DNA of 64,000 nucleotides from Fodinibius sp050117475. GTDB taxonomy: Bacteria; Bacteroidota; Rhodothermia; Balneolales; Balneolaceae. Within the stretch, counting starts at the first letter, position 1. Each line of letters opens with the position of its first letter. The DNA lies in the NCBI GenBank assembly GCA_050117475.1, contig JASFMR010000004.1:1-64000 (forward strand), in the 5' to 3' direction. Under the pieces are notes generated by a model. The model was not told the DNA's origin. It saw only the letters and a program-made list of their open reading frames with translations, and did not search any database. This document shows positions 30,001 to 38,088 of this stretch, in pieces. A program made the translations under genes and the position numbers.

Positions 30001-32738
30001 GTCCATTCGAGAAGCTTCTTATGACTGAAGAACATCCGGTAAAGAGTCCGGAAAATGGCATCCAGAGAGATATAAGCTTGGTGCGGCAAGAACAGGAAAC
30101 TGGTAACCGATTGCAACGTATTGGTCTTAAGATCAGCTCGCAGTTTTTCAAAATAAAGTTTCCATCCTACCCTTTTAGGTCTCCGGAAAACGTCGGTAGA
30201 GAAACTGGAATAAATCGGGAATGCGACAACACCGAAAACGGCAAGCGTCCAAACGATTGCAGAACCCGGCAATAAGATCCAGCCAAATAGCAAGAAAAGG
30301 AGAATGCCTACCGGATTCAAGGACCTACGCAGGTTGTCAAATATTTTCCAGCGGGATATTACGTTAATCGGATTCGATTTTTTTTGTCCATCCGGGCCGG
30401 TAACTTTGCCCCATAGCCAGGATAAAATTTGCCAATCCCCCCTGATCCACCGGTGTTGACGCTTAGAGTAACTAAGGTAGGTTGTCGGATAGTCATCAAA
30501 TAATTCAATATCAGTGAGCAATGCCGATCGCAAGTATGTGCTTTCCAGCAAATCGTGTGATAATATTGCGTTCTCCGGAAAACGATCGCCAATAACCTCA
30601 TCAAAGATGTGCACATCATAGATCCCTTTACCGGTATAAACTCCTTCCCCGAACAAGTCCTGGTATACATCTGAGACCGCTGTTGTATAGGGATCCAGCC
30701 CTACGTTGCCGGAGAACACCCGGGCAAATAACGTTTTGTTGGCAGATTTAGGCGGAATCGATATACGAGGCTGAAATATGCCATACCCGCGTTTTACAAA
30801 ATGGTTGGATTCATCTAACTCGGGCCGGTTTAAGGGGTGTGCTGCGGCACCGATAAGAGTCTTTGCACTGCCCGGAGGCAATTTGGTATCGGCATCGAGT
30901 GTAATTACGAAATTTATGGAATGCACCCGGATCGAATTTAAAAACTGATCATTAAGTGTAATGAAGCTGTTCTCAGCTGATGGGTTAATCAAAAGCCGAT
31001 TGAATTCTTCAATTTTACCGCGTTTGCGTTCCCAACCCATCCAGGCCTCTTCTCCCGGATTCCAAAGACGTTTGCGGTGAAACAGTAAAAACTTATCTCC
31101 ATAATTGCTATGATACCGGTTATTCAAAAGGTTAACCTGGTTTTGCGCTTCCTGCAAAATCGACTCATCTGAATCCATATGCTCACTGGAGGCATCATGA
31201 AAATCGGAAAGAAGTGCAAATTGTAAAGAGTCATTTGCATTGGCCAAGGCTCGTATTTCAAGTTGTTCAAACTGTTGCTCCACATCCTCACTCGAATTAA
31301 AAAGCGTCGGTACCACCACGATAGTACGGTATTCATCGGGGATCTCATTCTCGAACTCCAGTTTTGGAAGTATACGAGGGGGTACAAGAAATGATATAAT
31401 CCGGTTTGAGGAAACAATGGATAAATCAAGAGCCGGCAAGATAGCAGCCAGTATCGTCAGGACAATAAACCAAGTTTCCTGGAAAAAGAGATTGGTAAAT
31501 AAACCGGCAATAACGAGCAAAGTCGCCAAGTGCAAAATGATAATAGAAAAATATGTCCCTGGATGTTTTTCTGCTTTTTGCATCAGCCATTCATCCAGAG
31601 GCATTTTATAACCGAGTTTTTTAGCCAGCTCATGGTACCCCTCATCAATTAAATAATAGCCGATATGCATCTTCTTACCGGTTTGGACGGTACCATTTTG
31701 GGCTGCACTCTCTGCCATCATCAGGGCCTGTTCAGCGACTTCCTGCTCACTGTATCTCGAGTGAGAACTTAACTTTTCAACACGCTTGCGGTATGTATCA
31801 CGCGTATTGAAATCCATATGAGCATACTTATCAGCGGGATCAAAACGAAGGATGCGTTCCACGACTGAACAAGTTTCCACAAAGTCTGACCAATCCGTTT
31901 CGGAAACATCCCGCAGTGATGAGATGGCATTTTGTATACTCAGGTGTAGCCGTGATGTCTGCTGAGCCCGATCCCTCAGCTGCTCTTCGAGAGTGGTATC
32001 CCACCTGGAAAATTTATAATCGAACCATCGACGCTCAGTCTCCGTAAGCATGCCTTTCACCTGTAGACGCTGGGCCAGTATGATAAGAAAACGAGTAGTA
32101 TCATGCTGTTGATCCACAATCTCGGAAAGCTTTCTGAGCAAATACCCCGGTTCCTCAGTCTCCGCACTGATTTTTTCTTTAAGTATTTTATCTATCTCAT
32201 CTTGAATCTGTCGATCATAAAGCAGCTTTTCCGCACGTTCTGAAAGGCGGACAATCAATGCCAGCCTATTCATCAATGGAACCGACCACATCTCAGCCAG
32301 GTTTAATGTGTCAATCTCCTGGTAAGCTTTAATAGCCGTAATCGTATTATCCTGGTCAATAATATTATCGCTGATGGCGGCCAGCATCTGTACAATTTCG
32401 TAAGTCCGGGGATAGCCTCGGTACTCACCCTGCGTAAGCCGGGGTAATTTTTTATAATAATCTTCGGGAAGATCTTCTTTTAGCTGAACGATCTGTTCCT
32501 GTATGATATAAAAGTTATCAATGATCCATTCAGCGGCAGAACTTAATTCGCGGTTTTGCTTGGCAGCCCGTGCCAAGACCCGGTATGCCTCGGTAAGTAT
32601 AGATTTGGAATCTGATAAAACCGCATCAATAGATTGCAACGGTTTTTGCTCCAAAGTAGCTTGCTGTAAATGGGCAAGCTGTCTGATCTCCTCTTGTAAA
32701 TATTGTTTATTATAATGTACTTGTGTTCCTGTCGGCAT
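24099..32738 (-). CDS. Cyclic beta-1,2-glucan synthase (NdvB/ChvB type)
   Basis: Giant inner-membrane enzyme, 2879 residues, close to the 2.8-2.9 kDa-residue length of rhizobial and Brucella enzymes. Order: N-terminal helical region (1-390), membrane helices near 397-450, GT84 glycosyltransferase domain with DAD (615-617) and QHRWIRGDWQ (761-770), more membrane helices between about 815 and 1000, a glucoamylase-like domain (about 1290-1560), then beta-sandwich and GH94 phosphorylase-like domains to the end, including GSGDWNDGMN with the family's catalytic Asp. It makes, cyclises and trims periplasmic glucans used in osmoadaptation and envelope stability. The frame is uninterrupted. The gap to the upstream DUF5335 gene is 96 nt. 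Confidence 0.92.
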   Translation of the reverse strand: MPTGTQVHYNKQYLQEEIRQLAHLQQATLEQKPLQSIDAVLSDSKSILTEAYRVLARAAKQNRELSSAAEWIIDNFYIIQEQIVQLKEDLPEDYYKKLPRLTQGEYRGYPRTYEIVQMLAAISDNIIDQDNTITAIKAYQEIDTLNLAEMWSVPLMNRLALIVRLSERAEKLLYDRQIQDEIDKILKEKISAETEEPGYLLRKLSEIVDQQHDTTRFLIILAQRLQVKGMLTETERRWFDYKFSRWDTTLEEQLRDRAQQTSRLHLSIQNAISSLRDVSETDWSDFVETCSVVERILRFDPADKYAHMDFNTRDTYRKRVEKLSSHSRYSEQEVAEQALMMAESAAQNGTVQTGKKMHIGYYLIDEGYHELAKKLGYKMPLDEWLMQKAEKHPGTYFSIIILHLATLLVIAGLFTNLFFQETWFIVLTILAAILPALDLSIVSSNRIISFLVPPRILPKLEFENEIPDEYRTIVVVPTLFNSSEDVEQQFEQLEIRALANANDSLQFALLSDFHDASSEHMDSDESILQEAQNQVNLLNNRYHSNYGDKFLLFHRKRLWNPGEEAWMGWERKRGKIEEFNRLLINPSAENSFITLNDQFLNSIRVHSINFVITLDADTKLPPGSAKTLIGAAAHPLNRPELDESNHFVKRGYGIFQPRISIPPKSANKTLFARVFSGNVGLDPYTTAVSDVYQDLFGEGVYTGKGIYDVHIFDEVIGDRFPENAILSHDLLESTYLRSALLTDIELFDDYPTTYLSYSKRQHRWIRGDWQILSWLWGKVTGPDGQKKSNPINVISRWKIFDNLRRSLNPVGILLFLLFGWILLPGSAIVWTLAVFGVVAFPIYSSFSTDVFRRPKRVGWKLYFEKLRADLKTNTLQSVTSFLFLPHQAYISLDAIFRTLYRMFFSHKKLLEWTTATQVEQQISTSLWNYWISMWANIFWAGLSLFLVAVYDDPVLFIAIPVCIGWVVTPYVAYYLEKEPDKNGKELKPKDLSELKGYARRTWHFFEQYMNEEHSWLPPDNVQEDPYIGPVGRTSPTNIGLALVSIPTAYEMGYITLTDMIERLENTLNAMLMLDRYRGHFYNWYSTRLGAILSPNYVSTVDSGNLAASLLVVQRFLQQIGQKRWLNPVFWDGLDQTVFVLEELVKELDDLGGYKKLHELLTQKLENVKDVLPKEAPEDISDWQNALNKLHPKAKELGEINLSILQDEFEDLKYGEWKDWFNRPCIQIDNQLQEIRDYLSKNGQTTEPSGTSDVEINFLRAIKPMESKLRKVENLASICRTMVEEMDFKLVYNSERELFSIGFNVEHAMQDKGTYDLLASEARLASFIAIAKGDVPPEHWFRLSRRLTSIEKNEILLSWGGTIFEYLMPLLFMSRYDKTLLSHTYEQVVKWQKDYGNLRRRPWGFSESGYNILSLELHYQYRAFGAPGLGLRRGLAEDYVVAPYAGMLAMMIQPVDALKNLRKLKEEGAFGPNGFYEAVDYTPGRLNNNGNDKRAIVKMYMAHHQGMSLLALANVLRDNFIQHLFHSHPLVQACELLLQERIPRGIPIKEPRPIDVELEPAEEKKVELSVDHAGIDGLNATPPRTHILSNGRYSTVLTHTGTGYSYYNDTMLTRWRSDVVQDPYGKFFYVRDLESGEYWSIGHQPVKRQADRYDSWYHAGKVQYARVDEWIESFMEVCVSPEDDIELRKITLTNYSDRVRKIELTSFAEVALNDFEADRAHTAFSNLFVQTEYIKEHHAVLAKRRPRGKDEESQWLVHTIASEDIEDIQNALQIETERSNFIGRNRSLESPAAMDPGAQLSGMVGNVRDPILSIRRIVTLEPGQKKNITFGLGWEKTRDEAISMADRYDNPYATDRVFELASIYGSVELEHLGLSGERAHYFQNLSGYLLFNCERFRADVGTLQKNRKLQSDLWTHGISGDVPILVYHIEDTEFIKEVALLLKAHAFWRHKGLRVDIVFMNDHPPSYVDELQEAIMQQVQISSEHHRYQDKGRVFLLRSDQLSAEDRTLIDTVARVVLKGKLPKLDQITLREVEAWQQERMYDPINLFESHEVDIPDDSDLMFYNGYGGFNHTGTEYVIRIGRNSDDKMKLSHTPAPWINVISNPQFGFITSESGSDFTWSRNSRENKLTPWSNDAVTDPPGEVIYIRDEDQQLFWSPTPGPVPGSHFHEVRHGFGYSIWRSKTLNIEQEITKWVDKDDPIKIIRLRLVNTDLMPKTLSVFRYLDWVLGIFREDSTRYLTTAFDEENQTIFARNYFNNEFAGRIGFTGIFTNAEMESESYTADRAEFIGRNRNMKNPLALGYATDLEQRFGVGFEACAAIKATAKLDSGGSADFFFYMGETTNEEEARKIISKYRDSGTIRDSFEKVKKFWTNKLGRIKVQSPVPELNFMANGWLQYQNIACRMWARSGFYQASGAFGFRDQLQDAAAACYLDPDLSRSQILLHAGHQFLEGDVLHWWHPPTDRGIRSRISDDLLWLPYVTAFYINHTGDEDILDENIRFLKARQLQDDEHEAYLIPEVSSESATLYEHCCRAIDRSLTSGIHGLPLIGSGDWNDGMNNIGTGGKGESVWLGFFLYDILGKMIPVCKKRNDDARVEKYQAYRKNLKTHLNKEGWDGQWYRRAFYDDGTPIGSSENMECRIDGIAQAWSVISGVATPDKAKKALSSADELLVSETDGIIRLLTPAFDKTEQNPGYIKGYIPGVRENGGQYTHAALWLVKAFAEKGNRERAVQLIKMLLPVNHALEKADAEHYLVEPYAVAADIYGENPLTGVGGWTWYTGSAGWMYRVIIESVLGLNIQKNNMLQISPLIYKEWKRYSMAVRELDGKTEYYVEVLNPQKRSEGTLSATLDGKEIVVKKGTVKMMMERDGKSHKIKIIVGSH

Positions 32739-32775
32739 ATCTCCTGTCCAATTTTGAAACCAACCGGACAGAAAT

Positions 32776-32796
32776 AGATTTATTCAAGATAAATCT
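32776..32796 (-). terminator. Possible stem-loop after the DUF5335 gene
   Basis: AGATTTAT (32776-32783) and ATAAATCT (32789-32796) form a perfect 8-bp AT-rich stem around TCAAG. On the minus strand it follows the DUF5335 gene by about 40 nt and is trailed by ATTTCTG, a weak T tract. It could be a leaky terminator or a leader structure of the glucan synthase gene. Confidence 0.3.
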
Positions 32797-32834
32797 GATC
32801 TAATATTTCCGCCGATTTTAAAATTCAGATGTCC

Positions 32835-33161
32835 TTAACGGATATCGATGATGTTTTTTTCTCCACTCTTTTGCGTTATTTGCATACCCGTTACCCAGCC
32901 GTTTTCCACTTCCTCTACATATATCTCTTCGGGATGTGATATCAGGTGCTCCATCTTGTCAATTTGAATCTCCAGCAAGTCACTCTTGGGATCATAGGTT
33001 ATGCCTTTTAACGGGGTCCAACTCATCTCGGTCTGTGCCCCTAAAGTTTCAGACAGAATCTGAATTTCGATATACTCTGGCTGTTCATCTTTTAAAAACT
33101 TCATAGAAAAGCTGTCGAAGTATTGCTTCCACTCTTTTTTGTCAATTTTTTTAGTTGCCAT
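32835..33161 (-). CDS. DUF5335-family protein
   Basis: 108 residues, cytoplasmic, no Cys, mixed alpha/beta. The pattern of an N-terminal KKEWKQYFDSFS helix, a central LKGITYDPKSDLLEIQI segment and a closing GWVTGMQI strand fits the DUF5335 family, which often occurs in stress or accessory gene clusters and has no assigned activity. AGAGGG precedes ATG at 33161 at good spacing. A GGGAGATATCCC palindrome lies 73-84 nt upstream, so it may share regulation with hsp20. Confidence 0.7.
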   Translation of the reverse strand: MATKKIDKKEWKQYFDSFSMKFLKDEQPEYIEIQILSETLGAQTEMSWTPLKGITYDPKSDLLEIQIDKMEHLISHPEEIYVEEVENGWVTGMQITQKSGEKNIIDIR

Positions 33162-33233
33162 ATTACGCCCTCTGCGATTTTAAAGGTAGATTTTACAATC
33201 CAATATTTGAAAAAACTGCTCATGTTTACCTAC

Positions 33234-33245
33234 GGGAGATATCCC
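33234..33245. promoter_or_regulatory. GGGAGATATCCC palindrome upstream of DUF5335 gene
   Basis: The 12-base site differs at one position from GGGAGATGTCCC before hsp20 (51533-51544). The 211-nt gap between this gene and the proton ATPase holds no ORF. Position and near identity with the hsp20 site suggest a common operator, possibly for the response regulator at 51659. Confidence 0.45.
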
Positions 33246-33372
33246 ACTCTGATGACGGGTAATACACTACAAATCTGTAGATGAGTCACCCATTAGAATT
33301 TTTCTGTCCAACTATCGGATCATTTGATTCCTTATTATAACAGTTAGCCTCTGAATCATACTCCTATTATCA

Positions 33373-35970
33373 TCAGCTTTTTTGTAAAAGTATTTTGTGC
33401 GTCAGAATCTTAATGGCATCGTTGACGAAAAACCATGCTAAAGAATATCCCCAGATAAACAAGGCATATAACCAGCCGATAGGTGTAACCAGTAATCCGT
33501 AAACGGCAATAATGGTCCCAAGGATCTCTGTCCCGAAAGTAGCCCCAAATAACAATGGAGACGGAAATGGACGCTTCCAAAACCAACTTTCCGATCGCGT
33601 GATATAAACGGTACTGTGGCCAGCTATGATTAATTTCAGAAACAGGAATGTTTGAATGACACCTTCCGAAAATCCCATTTCCCTGAGGATAAAAAAGAGT
33701 AAAAAAGAAGCTATCAACCCTGCTACACCCAAAATGCTAGATATCGTTAACAAATCATTCATCTGCCAGCGAACCGGTTTCTCATGTACTTTAGTATTAT
33801 CGTAGGCAATAGCCAAAATTGGGATATCATTGAGAAGAGCCAACAGAATAATCATCAAGGCGGTGATTGGATAAAAATTAAAAACAATGATTGACAGGGT
33901 CATGAACAGGATAATCCGAATCGTTTCCGCAATACGAAATGTTGCATAACTCCTCATTCGGGCAAAAGTGATTCGGGCCTGCTTAATAGCCTCATTTATG
34001 ACGGATAGGCCAGGAGCAGTTAGGATGATATCTGCCGCCGACCGGGCGGCATCCGTGGCATTGGATACCGCGAAGCCGCAATCTGCTTTTTTAAGTGCGG
34101 GAGCATCATTCACGCCATCGCCGGTCATACCAACGATATGCCCTCCTTTTTGCAGAGTATCCACAATACGGTATTTATCTTCCGGAACTACCTCTGCATA
34201 AATATCAACTTCCTCAATCATCTCAATAATTGCCGACTCGTGGGTATGGATGAACTCACGTTCCAATAGACGTGTATCATAAAGTGACCTAACATCCTCC
34301 ATTACCTTAGATGCAAAACTCCGGGCCTCTTTAAGAGAGACCTCGCCTCTCAATCTCTTATATATCGCCGCTGATAGCGTTTCGACTAATTTTAGCAGCT
34401 CATTGGAAGCAGCACCTGACAATTGGGCGGATCTGATGGTGCGTTGCTCCAATCCAAGCATATTCCCAATTTCTTTGGCAATAGCCAGGTTATCACCGGT
34501 CACCATCTTAACTTTTACACCCATTTGTTGCATCTCCTCAATTACCTCTCTTGAATCCTCGCGAGGGGGATCATAGAGTGGAATCAACCCAACCAATTGT
34601 AATGGCCCTTCACGTTCTTTTCTACCCACAGCCAGCGTCCGGTATCCTTTAGAAGCCAGCTGATCCACCCTCTCATTGAAACTATTTGACTGTCCTTCCT
34701 CTAGTTCTGCCATCTTCTCGAGTACCTGTGCCGCCCCTTTCAAGGCCCAAAAGCGTTCACCGTCTCTTTCCACCTCGGCCTCCGTATGCTTTCCAACCGG
34801 GTCAAATGGTTTAAAGCTGACCTGCTTATAGTTTTTCCATCGTACATTCGGGAGATTTTCCTGAAGATAGTTAAAGATAGGCTGCTCGATGGGATCGTTA
34901 TTTTCCTCGCGTGAGGCCAATGCTGCATAAAGAAATAAATCTTCTTCCCTAAATCCGTTCAACAATACGGGCTCAGCCACACGCATCTCATTTTTTGTCA
35001 ATGTCCCGGTTTTGTCGCAACAAAAGATATCGGCTCCAGCAAGCTCTTCAATAGCCGTTAATTGTGAGACAATGGCTTTCTTACGTGCCAATTTCATTGC
35101 CCCCACCGCCATTGTTACCGATAATACGGCCGGAAGAGCAACGGGGATAGCAGCCACCGAAAGAACCAGTGCAAAACGACTGATCTCCAGAAATGGTTCA
35201 TGCCTGAACAAAGCAATCATAATGATAAGAATCACCAATGCTATGGTTACCAATATCAGAAAATTTCCTATTCTGATTACCATTTCCTGGAAATGACTTC
35301 GCTTTTCCCGCTGGGCTTCGGCTACAAGTTCTACGACTGTTGAGAAGTTTGTATTCATGCCGGTATTAACCACTACCGCCAGCATCTCACCCTGTTTGAT
35401 AACGGTATTACCATACGCTACCTCTCCTTTTTTCTTATTGACCGGCATAGATTCGCCCGTTAATACGGCTTGATCCACTAATAAATAGTCGCCATCCAAC
35501 AATACCACATCGGCAGGAATAATATTTCCAATACGAATCTTGATAATATCCCCCGGCACCAATTCACGTACCGGGACCTGCGAAAACTGTCCTGATCGCA
35601 ATACTGTCACATTTTTTGCCAGCCTTTGCTTCAACGCCTGGAGTGCATCCAGGGCGCGACCTTCCTGAAAAAAATCCAAGCCCGCATTGACAACCAGCAT
35701 TACCAGGATGATGAAAAAGTCGTCCCATTTCTCCACTACGGCCGATAGGATGGCAGCCACTTCAATCATCCAGGGGATTGGCCCCCAGAATCTGCGCAAC
35801 AGACGATGCCACAAAGCTTCTTCTTTCTCTTCTATCTCGTTAAAACCAAACTGTTCACGTCTCTTTTCAACTTCTTGTTCTGAAAGGCCTTTATTGCGCT
35901 CAACCTCTAATTGGGTCAAAGTCTCATTAACCGGGCTCCCTTTATATTCATCCGTTTGTTTAGTATCCAT
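33373..35970 (-). CDS. P3A-type plasma-membrane proton-efflux ATPase
   Basis: 865-residue H+ pump related to fungal and plant PMA ATPases and their archaeal/bacterial cousins. TGES (171-174), IPVALPAV (275-282) in helix 4 and CCDKTGTLT with D319 identify the P3A class. The N-terminal LWHRLLRRFWGPIPWMIE segment before helix 1 is typical. Between MVTGDN and PEDKYRIV lies a charged helical stretch of roughly 70 residues (about 510-580) longer than in plant pumps; similar insertions may occur in bacterial relatives. It can build membrane potential from ATP when respiration stops. The downstream gap of 211 nt separates it from DUF5335. Confidence 0.9.
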   Translation of the reverse strand: MDTKQTDEYKGSPVNETLTQLEVERNKGLSEQEVEKRREQFGFNEIEEKEEALWHRLLRRFWGPIPWMIEVAAILSAVVEKWDDFFIILVMLVVNAGLDFFQEGRALDALQALKQRLAKNVTVLRSGQFSQVPVRELVPGDIIKIRIGNIIPADVVLLDGDYLLVDQAVLTGESMPVNKKKGEVAYGNTVIKQGEMLAVVVNTGMNTNFSTVVELVAEAQREKRSHFQEMVIRIGNFLILVTIALVILIIMIALFRHEPFLEISRFALVLSVAAIPVALPAVLSVTMAVGAMKLARKKAIVSQLTAIEELAGADIFCCDKTGTLTKNEMRVAEPVLLNGFREEDLFLYAALASREENNDPIEQPIFNYLQENLPNVRWKNYKQVSFKPFDPVGKHTEAEVERDGERFWALKGAAQVLEKMAELEEGQSNSFNERVDQLASKGYRTLAVGRKEREGPLQLVGLIPLYDPPREDSREVIEEMQQMGVKVKMVTGDNLAIAKEIGNMLGLEQRTIRSAQLSGAASNELLKLVETLSAAIYKRLRGEVSLKEARSFASKVMEDVRSLYDTRLLEREFIHTHESAIIEMIEEVDIYAEVVPEDKYRIVDTLQKGGHIVGMTGDGVNDAPALKKADCGFAVSNATDAARSAADIILTAPGLSVINEAIKQARITFARMRSYATFRIAETIRIILFMTLSIIVFNFYPITALMIILLALLNDIPILAIAYDNTKVHEKPVRWQMNDLLTISSILGVAGLIASFLLFFILREMGFSEGVIQTFLFLKLIIAGHSTVYITRSESWFWKRPFPSPLLFGATFGTEILGTIIAVYGLLVTPIGWLYALFIWGYSLAWFFVNDAIKILTHKILLQKS

Positions 35971-36091
35971 GCTTTTTACCTATTGCGTATCAATCAAAAT
36001 ATAAACCAGGCTAAAATTACCTCCGCAATGCTTAATTGCAGCCACTTACAGATTTCCAGAAATAAACTGTAGGATACCACCATAAGTCACC

Positions 36092-37189
36092 CTATTCCTC
36101 TTCTCCCGCATTTCCGGAATCTCCCTCCCTCTCTTGGTTGTTATTTTTAGCACTCCCCAACATTAATCCATAAGGCTTTAATGGCTCTAGGGTATCAAAA
36201 ATGGCCTTGATCACTCCAATCATAGGTAAAAAAAGCACCATTCCCGATATTCCCCAAATGCTTGAACCTGCAAAAATGGCAATCAAGGCTGCCAGGGGAT
36301 TCACCTTCACCCTGGTCCCGACCAAAAACGGAGTGATGAAATTATTTTCCAAAAACTGGATAAACCATAAGGAAACCAAAAGGGACAACGGGTAAAATAA
36401 GGAAGACGTAGTTGCCAAGGCATATAAAAAAACAACCAACGAGCTAATTATTACGCCGATGTAGGGAACCAAGTTGAATATGGCAAGCAATACCGCAAAG
36501 AAAAATGCATAACGGATCCCCAAGATAATTAGCACAATATAAAATAATGCACCAATGATTACGGTAACAAGCAGCATTCCAGATAAGTATTGCTGGACAA
36601 TGCTGTTTATTTCTCCCAAAAGAGATGATGCCTGTTTTTGATATTTTTGTTCAATACGAAGGAATGCATCAAAAAATAAATCCCGATAATAGAGCATGAA
36701 ATAAACATACAAGGGAATAACGGTAATTAATGTTATCGCCTGGAAAATGGTAAAGAGTGCATTTCTTATCTGTAAAAGAGAGGCGTTGATCATGCCTGAG
36801 ATAGAAGTGGCAATCTGTCGTGAAAACATTTCATGCGTCACCCCCCACCGGGTCTCTGTATATTTTTGCAAATATTCTCCCCACTGATCCAGTCTCCGGG
36901 TTAATGACGGGACATCTTCCAGGATTCCCACCACCTGAACGGAGAGCAGATAGAATATAAATCCAAGCAAAAATATTGCTAAAATTAAAACCATGATGAT
37001 AGCTACCGGGCGAGGCACTTTCTTTTGTTCAAACCACTGAACCACGGGTAGTATTAACAGGGCTATCAATAGCGACCATGCCAATGGGAGTAGTATTGCC
37101 TGGGCCATCACCAAAGAATAGATCGTGAGCACTGCAATCAATAAAACCGCAGCAAAACCGGTGATATTTGTATAATCGGTGCGTATCAT
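36092..37189 (-). CDS. AI-2E family transporter (UPF0118)
   Basis: 365-residue membrane protein with about eight helices: three before residue 80, one pair around 150-170 and four from 205 to 335. The late motif NFITPFLVGTRVKVNPLAALIAI is characteristic of the AI-2E exporter family. Some members are reported as Na+(Li+)/H+ antiporters, which would suit this setting better than signal export. ATG at 37189 overlaps the atpG stop by 4 nt, so it is translationally coupled to the N-ATPase operon. The C-terminal tail is acidic and cytoplasmic. No quorum-sensing gene is near. Confidence 0.82.
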   Translation of the reverse strand: MIRTDYTNITGFAAVLLIAVLTIYSLVMAQAILLPLAWSLLIALLILPVVQWFEQKKVPRPVAIIMVLILAIFLLGFIFYLLSVQVVGILEDVPSLTRRLDQWGEYLQKYTETRWGVTHEMFSRQIATSISGMINASLLQIRNALFTIFQAITLITVIPLYVYFMLYYRDLFFDAFLRIEQKYQKQASSLLGEINSIVQQYLSGMLLVTVIIGALFYIVLIILGIRYAFFFAVLLAIFNLVPYIGVIISSLVVFLYALATTSSLFYPLSLLVSLWFIQFLENNFITPFLVGTRVKVNPLAALIAIFAGSSIWGISGMVLFLPMIGVIKAIFDTLEPLKPYGLMLGSAKNNNQEREGDSGNAGEEE

Positions 37190-38088
37190 TTTATGCCCTC
37201 ATCCTTTCTCAATACTTCATAGCTCCCTATAATATCCAGGATTTCTTCCGTGATATTAATCTGGCGCTGGCTGTGGTATCTTTTTTTGAGGTCGACCAGT
37301 TTCTCTTCAATTTTCTTTTCAGCTACCTGCATCGCCGCCAACCGGCTATTATTTTCCGCAGAGAGGGATTCGGAAAATGCTTTATATATCGAAACAAAAA
37401 GCAATTGTTTTATAAGTGCCGGGAAAAGCCTTTCTACGGCCATGGTATATTTTGGCAGGGTGTGACTATCCCACGTCTTATTGGCCAACGTGCTCAGCCA
37501 ATTGGTATCGACTGGAAGAAGCTGTTGCTGAAACGGAGAATACTGTGAATTGGATATCGGATGGTTGTAAAATAAATAAATCCGTTGAAACCCCTCATCA
37601 GAATACCACTGCTGAATATTCACAACCAGCGACTGTACGGTTTCATTAATAGCCTCTATTGTACTTGGTACCTCAAATTGATGGTTGACCTTCCATCCAA
37701 TGCGTTCCAGACCCGGCATAATGCGATTGCCAATTGCAACAACTTTTTCGGGATCACGCAAGTAGTCTTCGTACCAATGGTTTTTTACATAGTTTGTCAA
37801 TACCTCATTAAAACTCCCACACATCGGCTGGCCAGAACCAAACACCAAGACTACCCTTTTTATTGGATCCTTTGTCTTGGGAGGCTGCAAGAGTGCACTC
37901 ACATTCGGCTGTCTTTTTAACATAATGCGGAGCCCCTGTTCTATGGTTTCGAAATAGCCTGTTATCGATTCCACTGCATCCTCGTACTGACTAATACTGA
38001 CTGCCGCCAGTACTTTCATTGTTTTAACTATCGAATGTAAGTCTTTGGCAGACTTTAATTTACGTTCAACAACATCAATCCTCTGCAT
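37186..38088 (-). CDS. atpG: N-type ATPase gamma subunit
   Basis: 300-residue central rotor stalk. N- and C-terminal coiled coils are recognisable: an opening helix (VERKLKSAKDLHSIVKTMK) and a closing helix (NITEEILDIIGSYEVL), with the Rossmann-like middle containing VVLVFGSGQPMCGSF. It is more divergent than housekeeping gamma, as is usual in N-ATPases. The start overlaps the atpA end by 14 nt, and it is the last core gene of the operon before the AI-2E protein. Confidence 0.88.
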   Translation of the reverse strand: MQRIDVVERKLKSAKDLHSIVKTMKVLAAVSISQYEDAVESITGYFETIEQGLRIMLKRQPNVSALLQPPKTKDPIKRVVLVFGSGQPMCGSFNEVLTNYVKNHWYEDYLRDPEKVVAIGNRIMPGLERIGWKVNHQFEVPSTIEAINETVQSLVVNIQQWYSDEGFQRIYLFYNHPISNSQYSPFQQQLLPVDTNWLSTLANKTWDSHTLPKYTMAVERLFPALIKQLLFVSIYKAFSESLSAENNSRLAAMQVAEKKIEEKLVDLKKRYHSQRQINITEEILDIIGSYEVLRKDEGIK

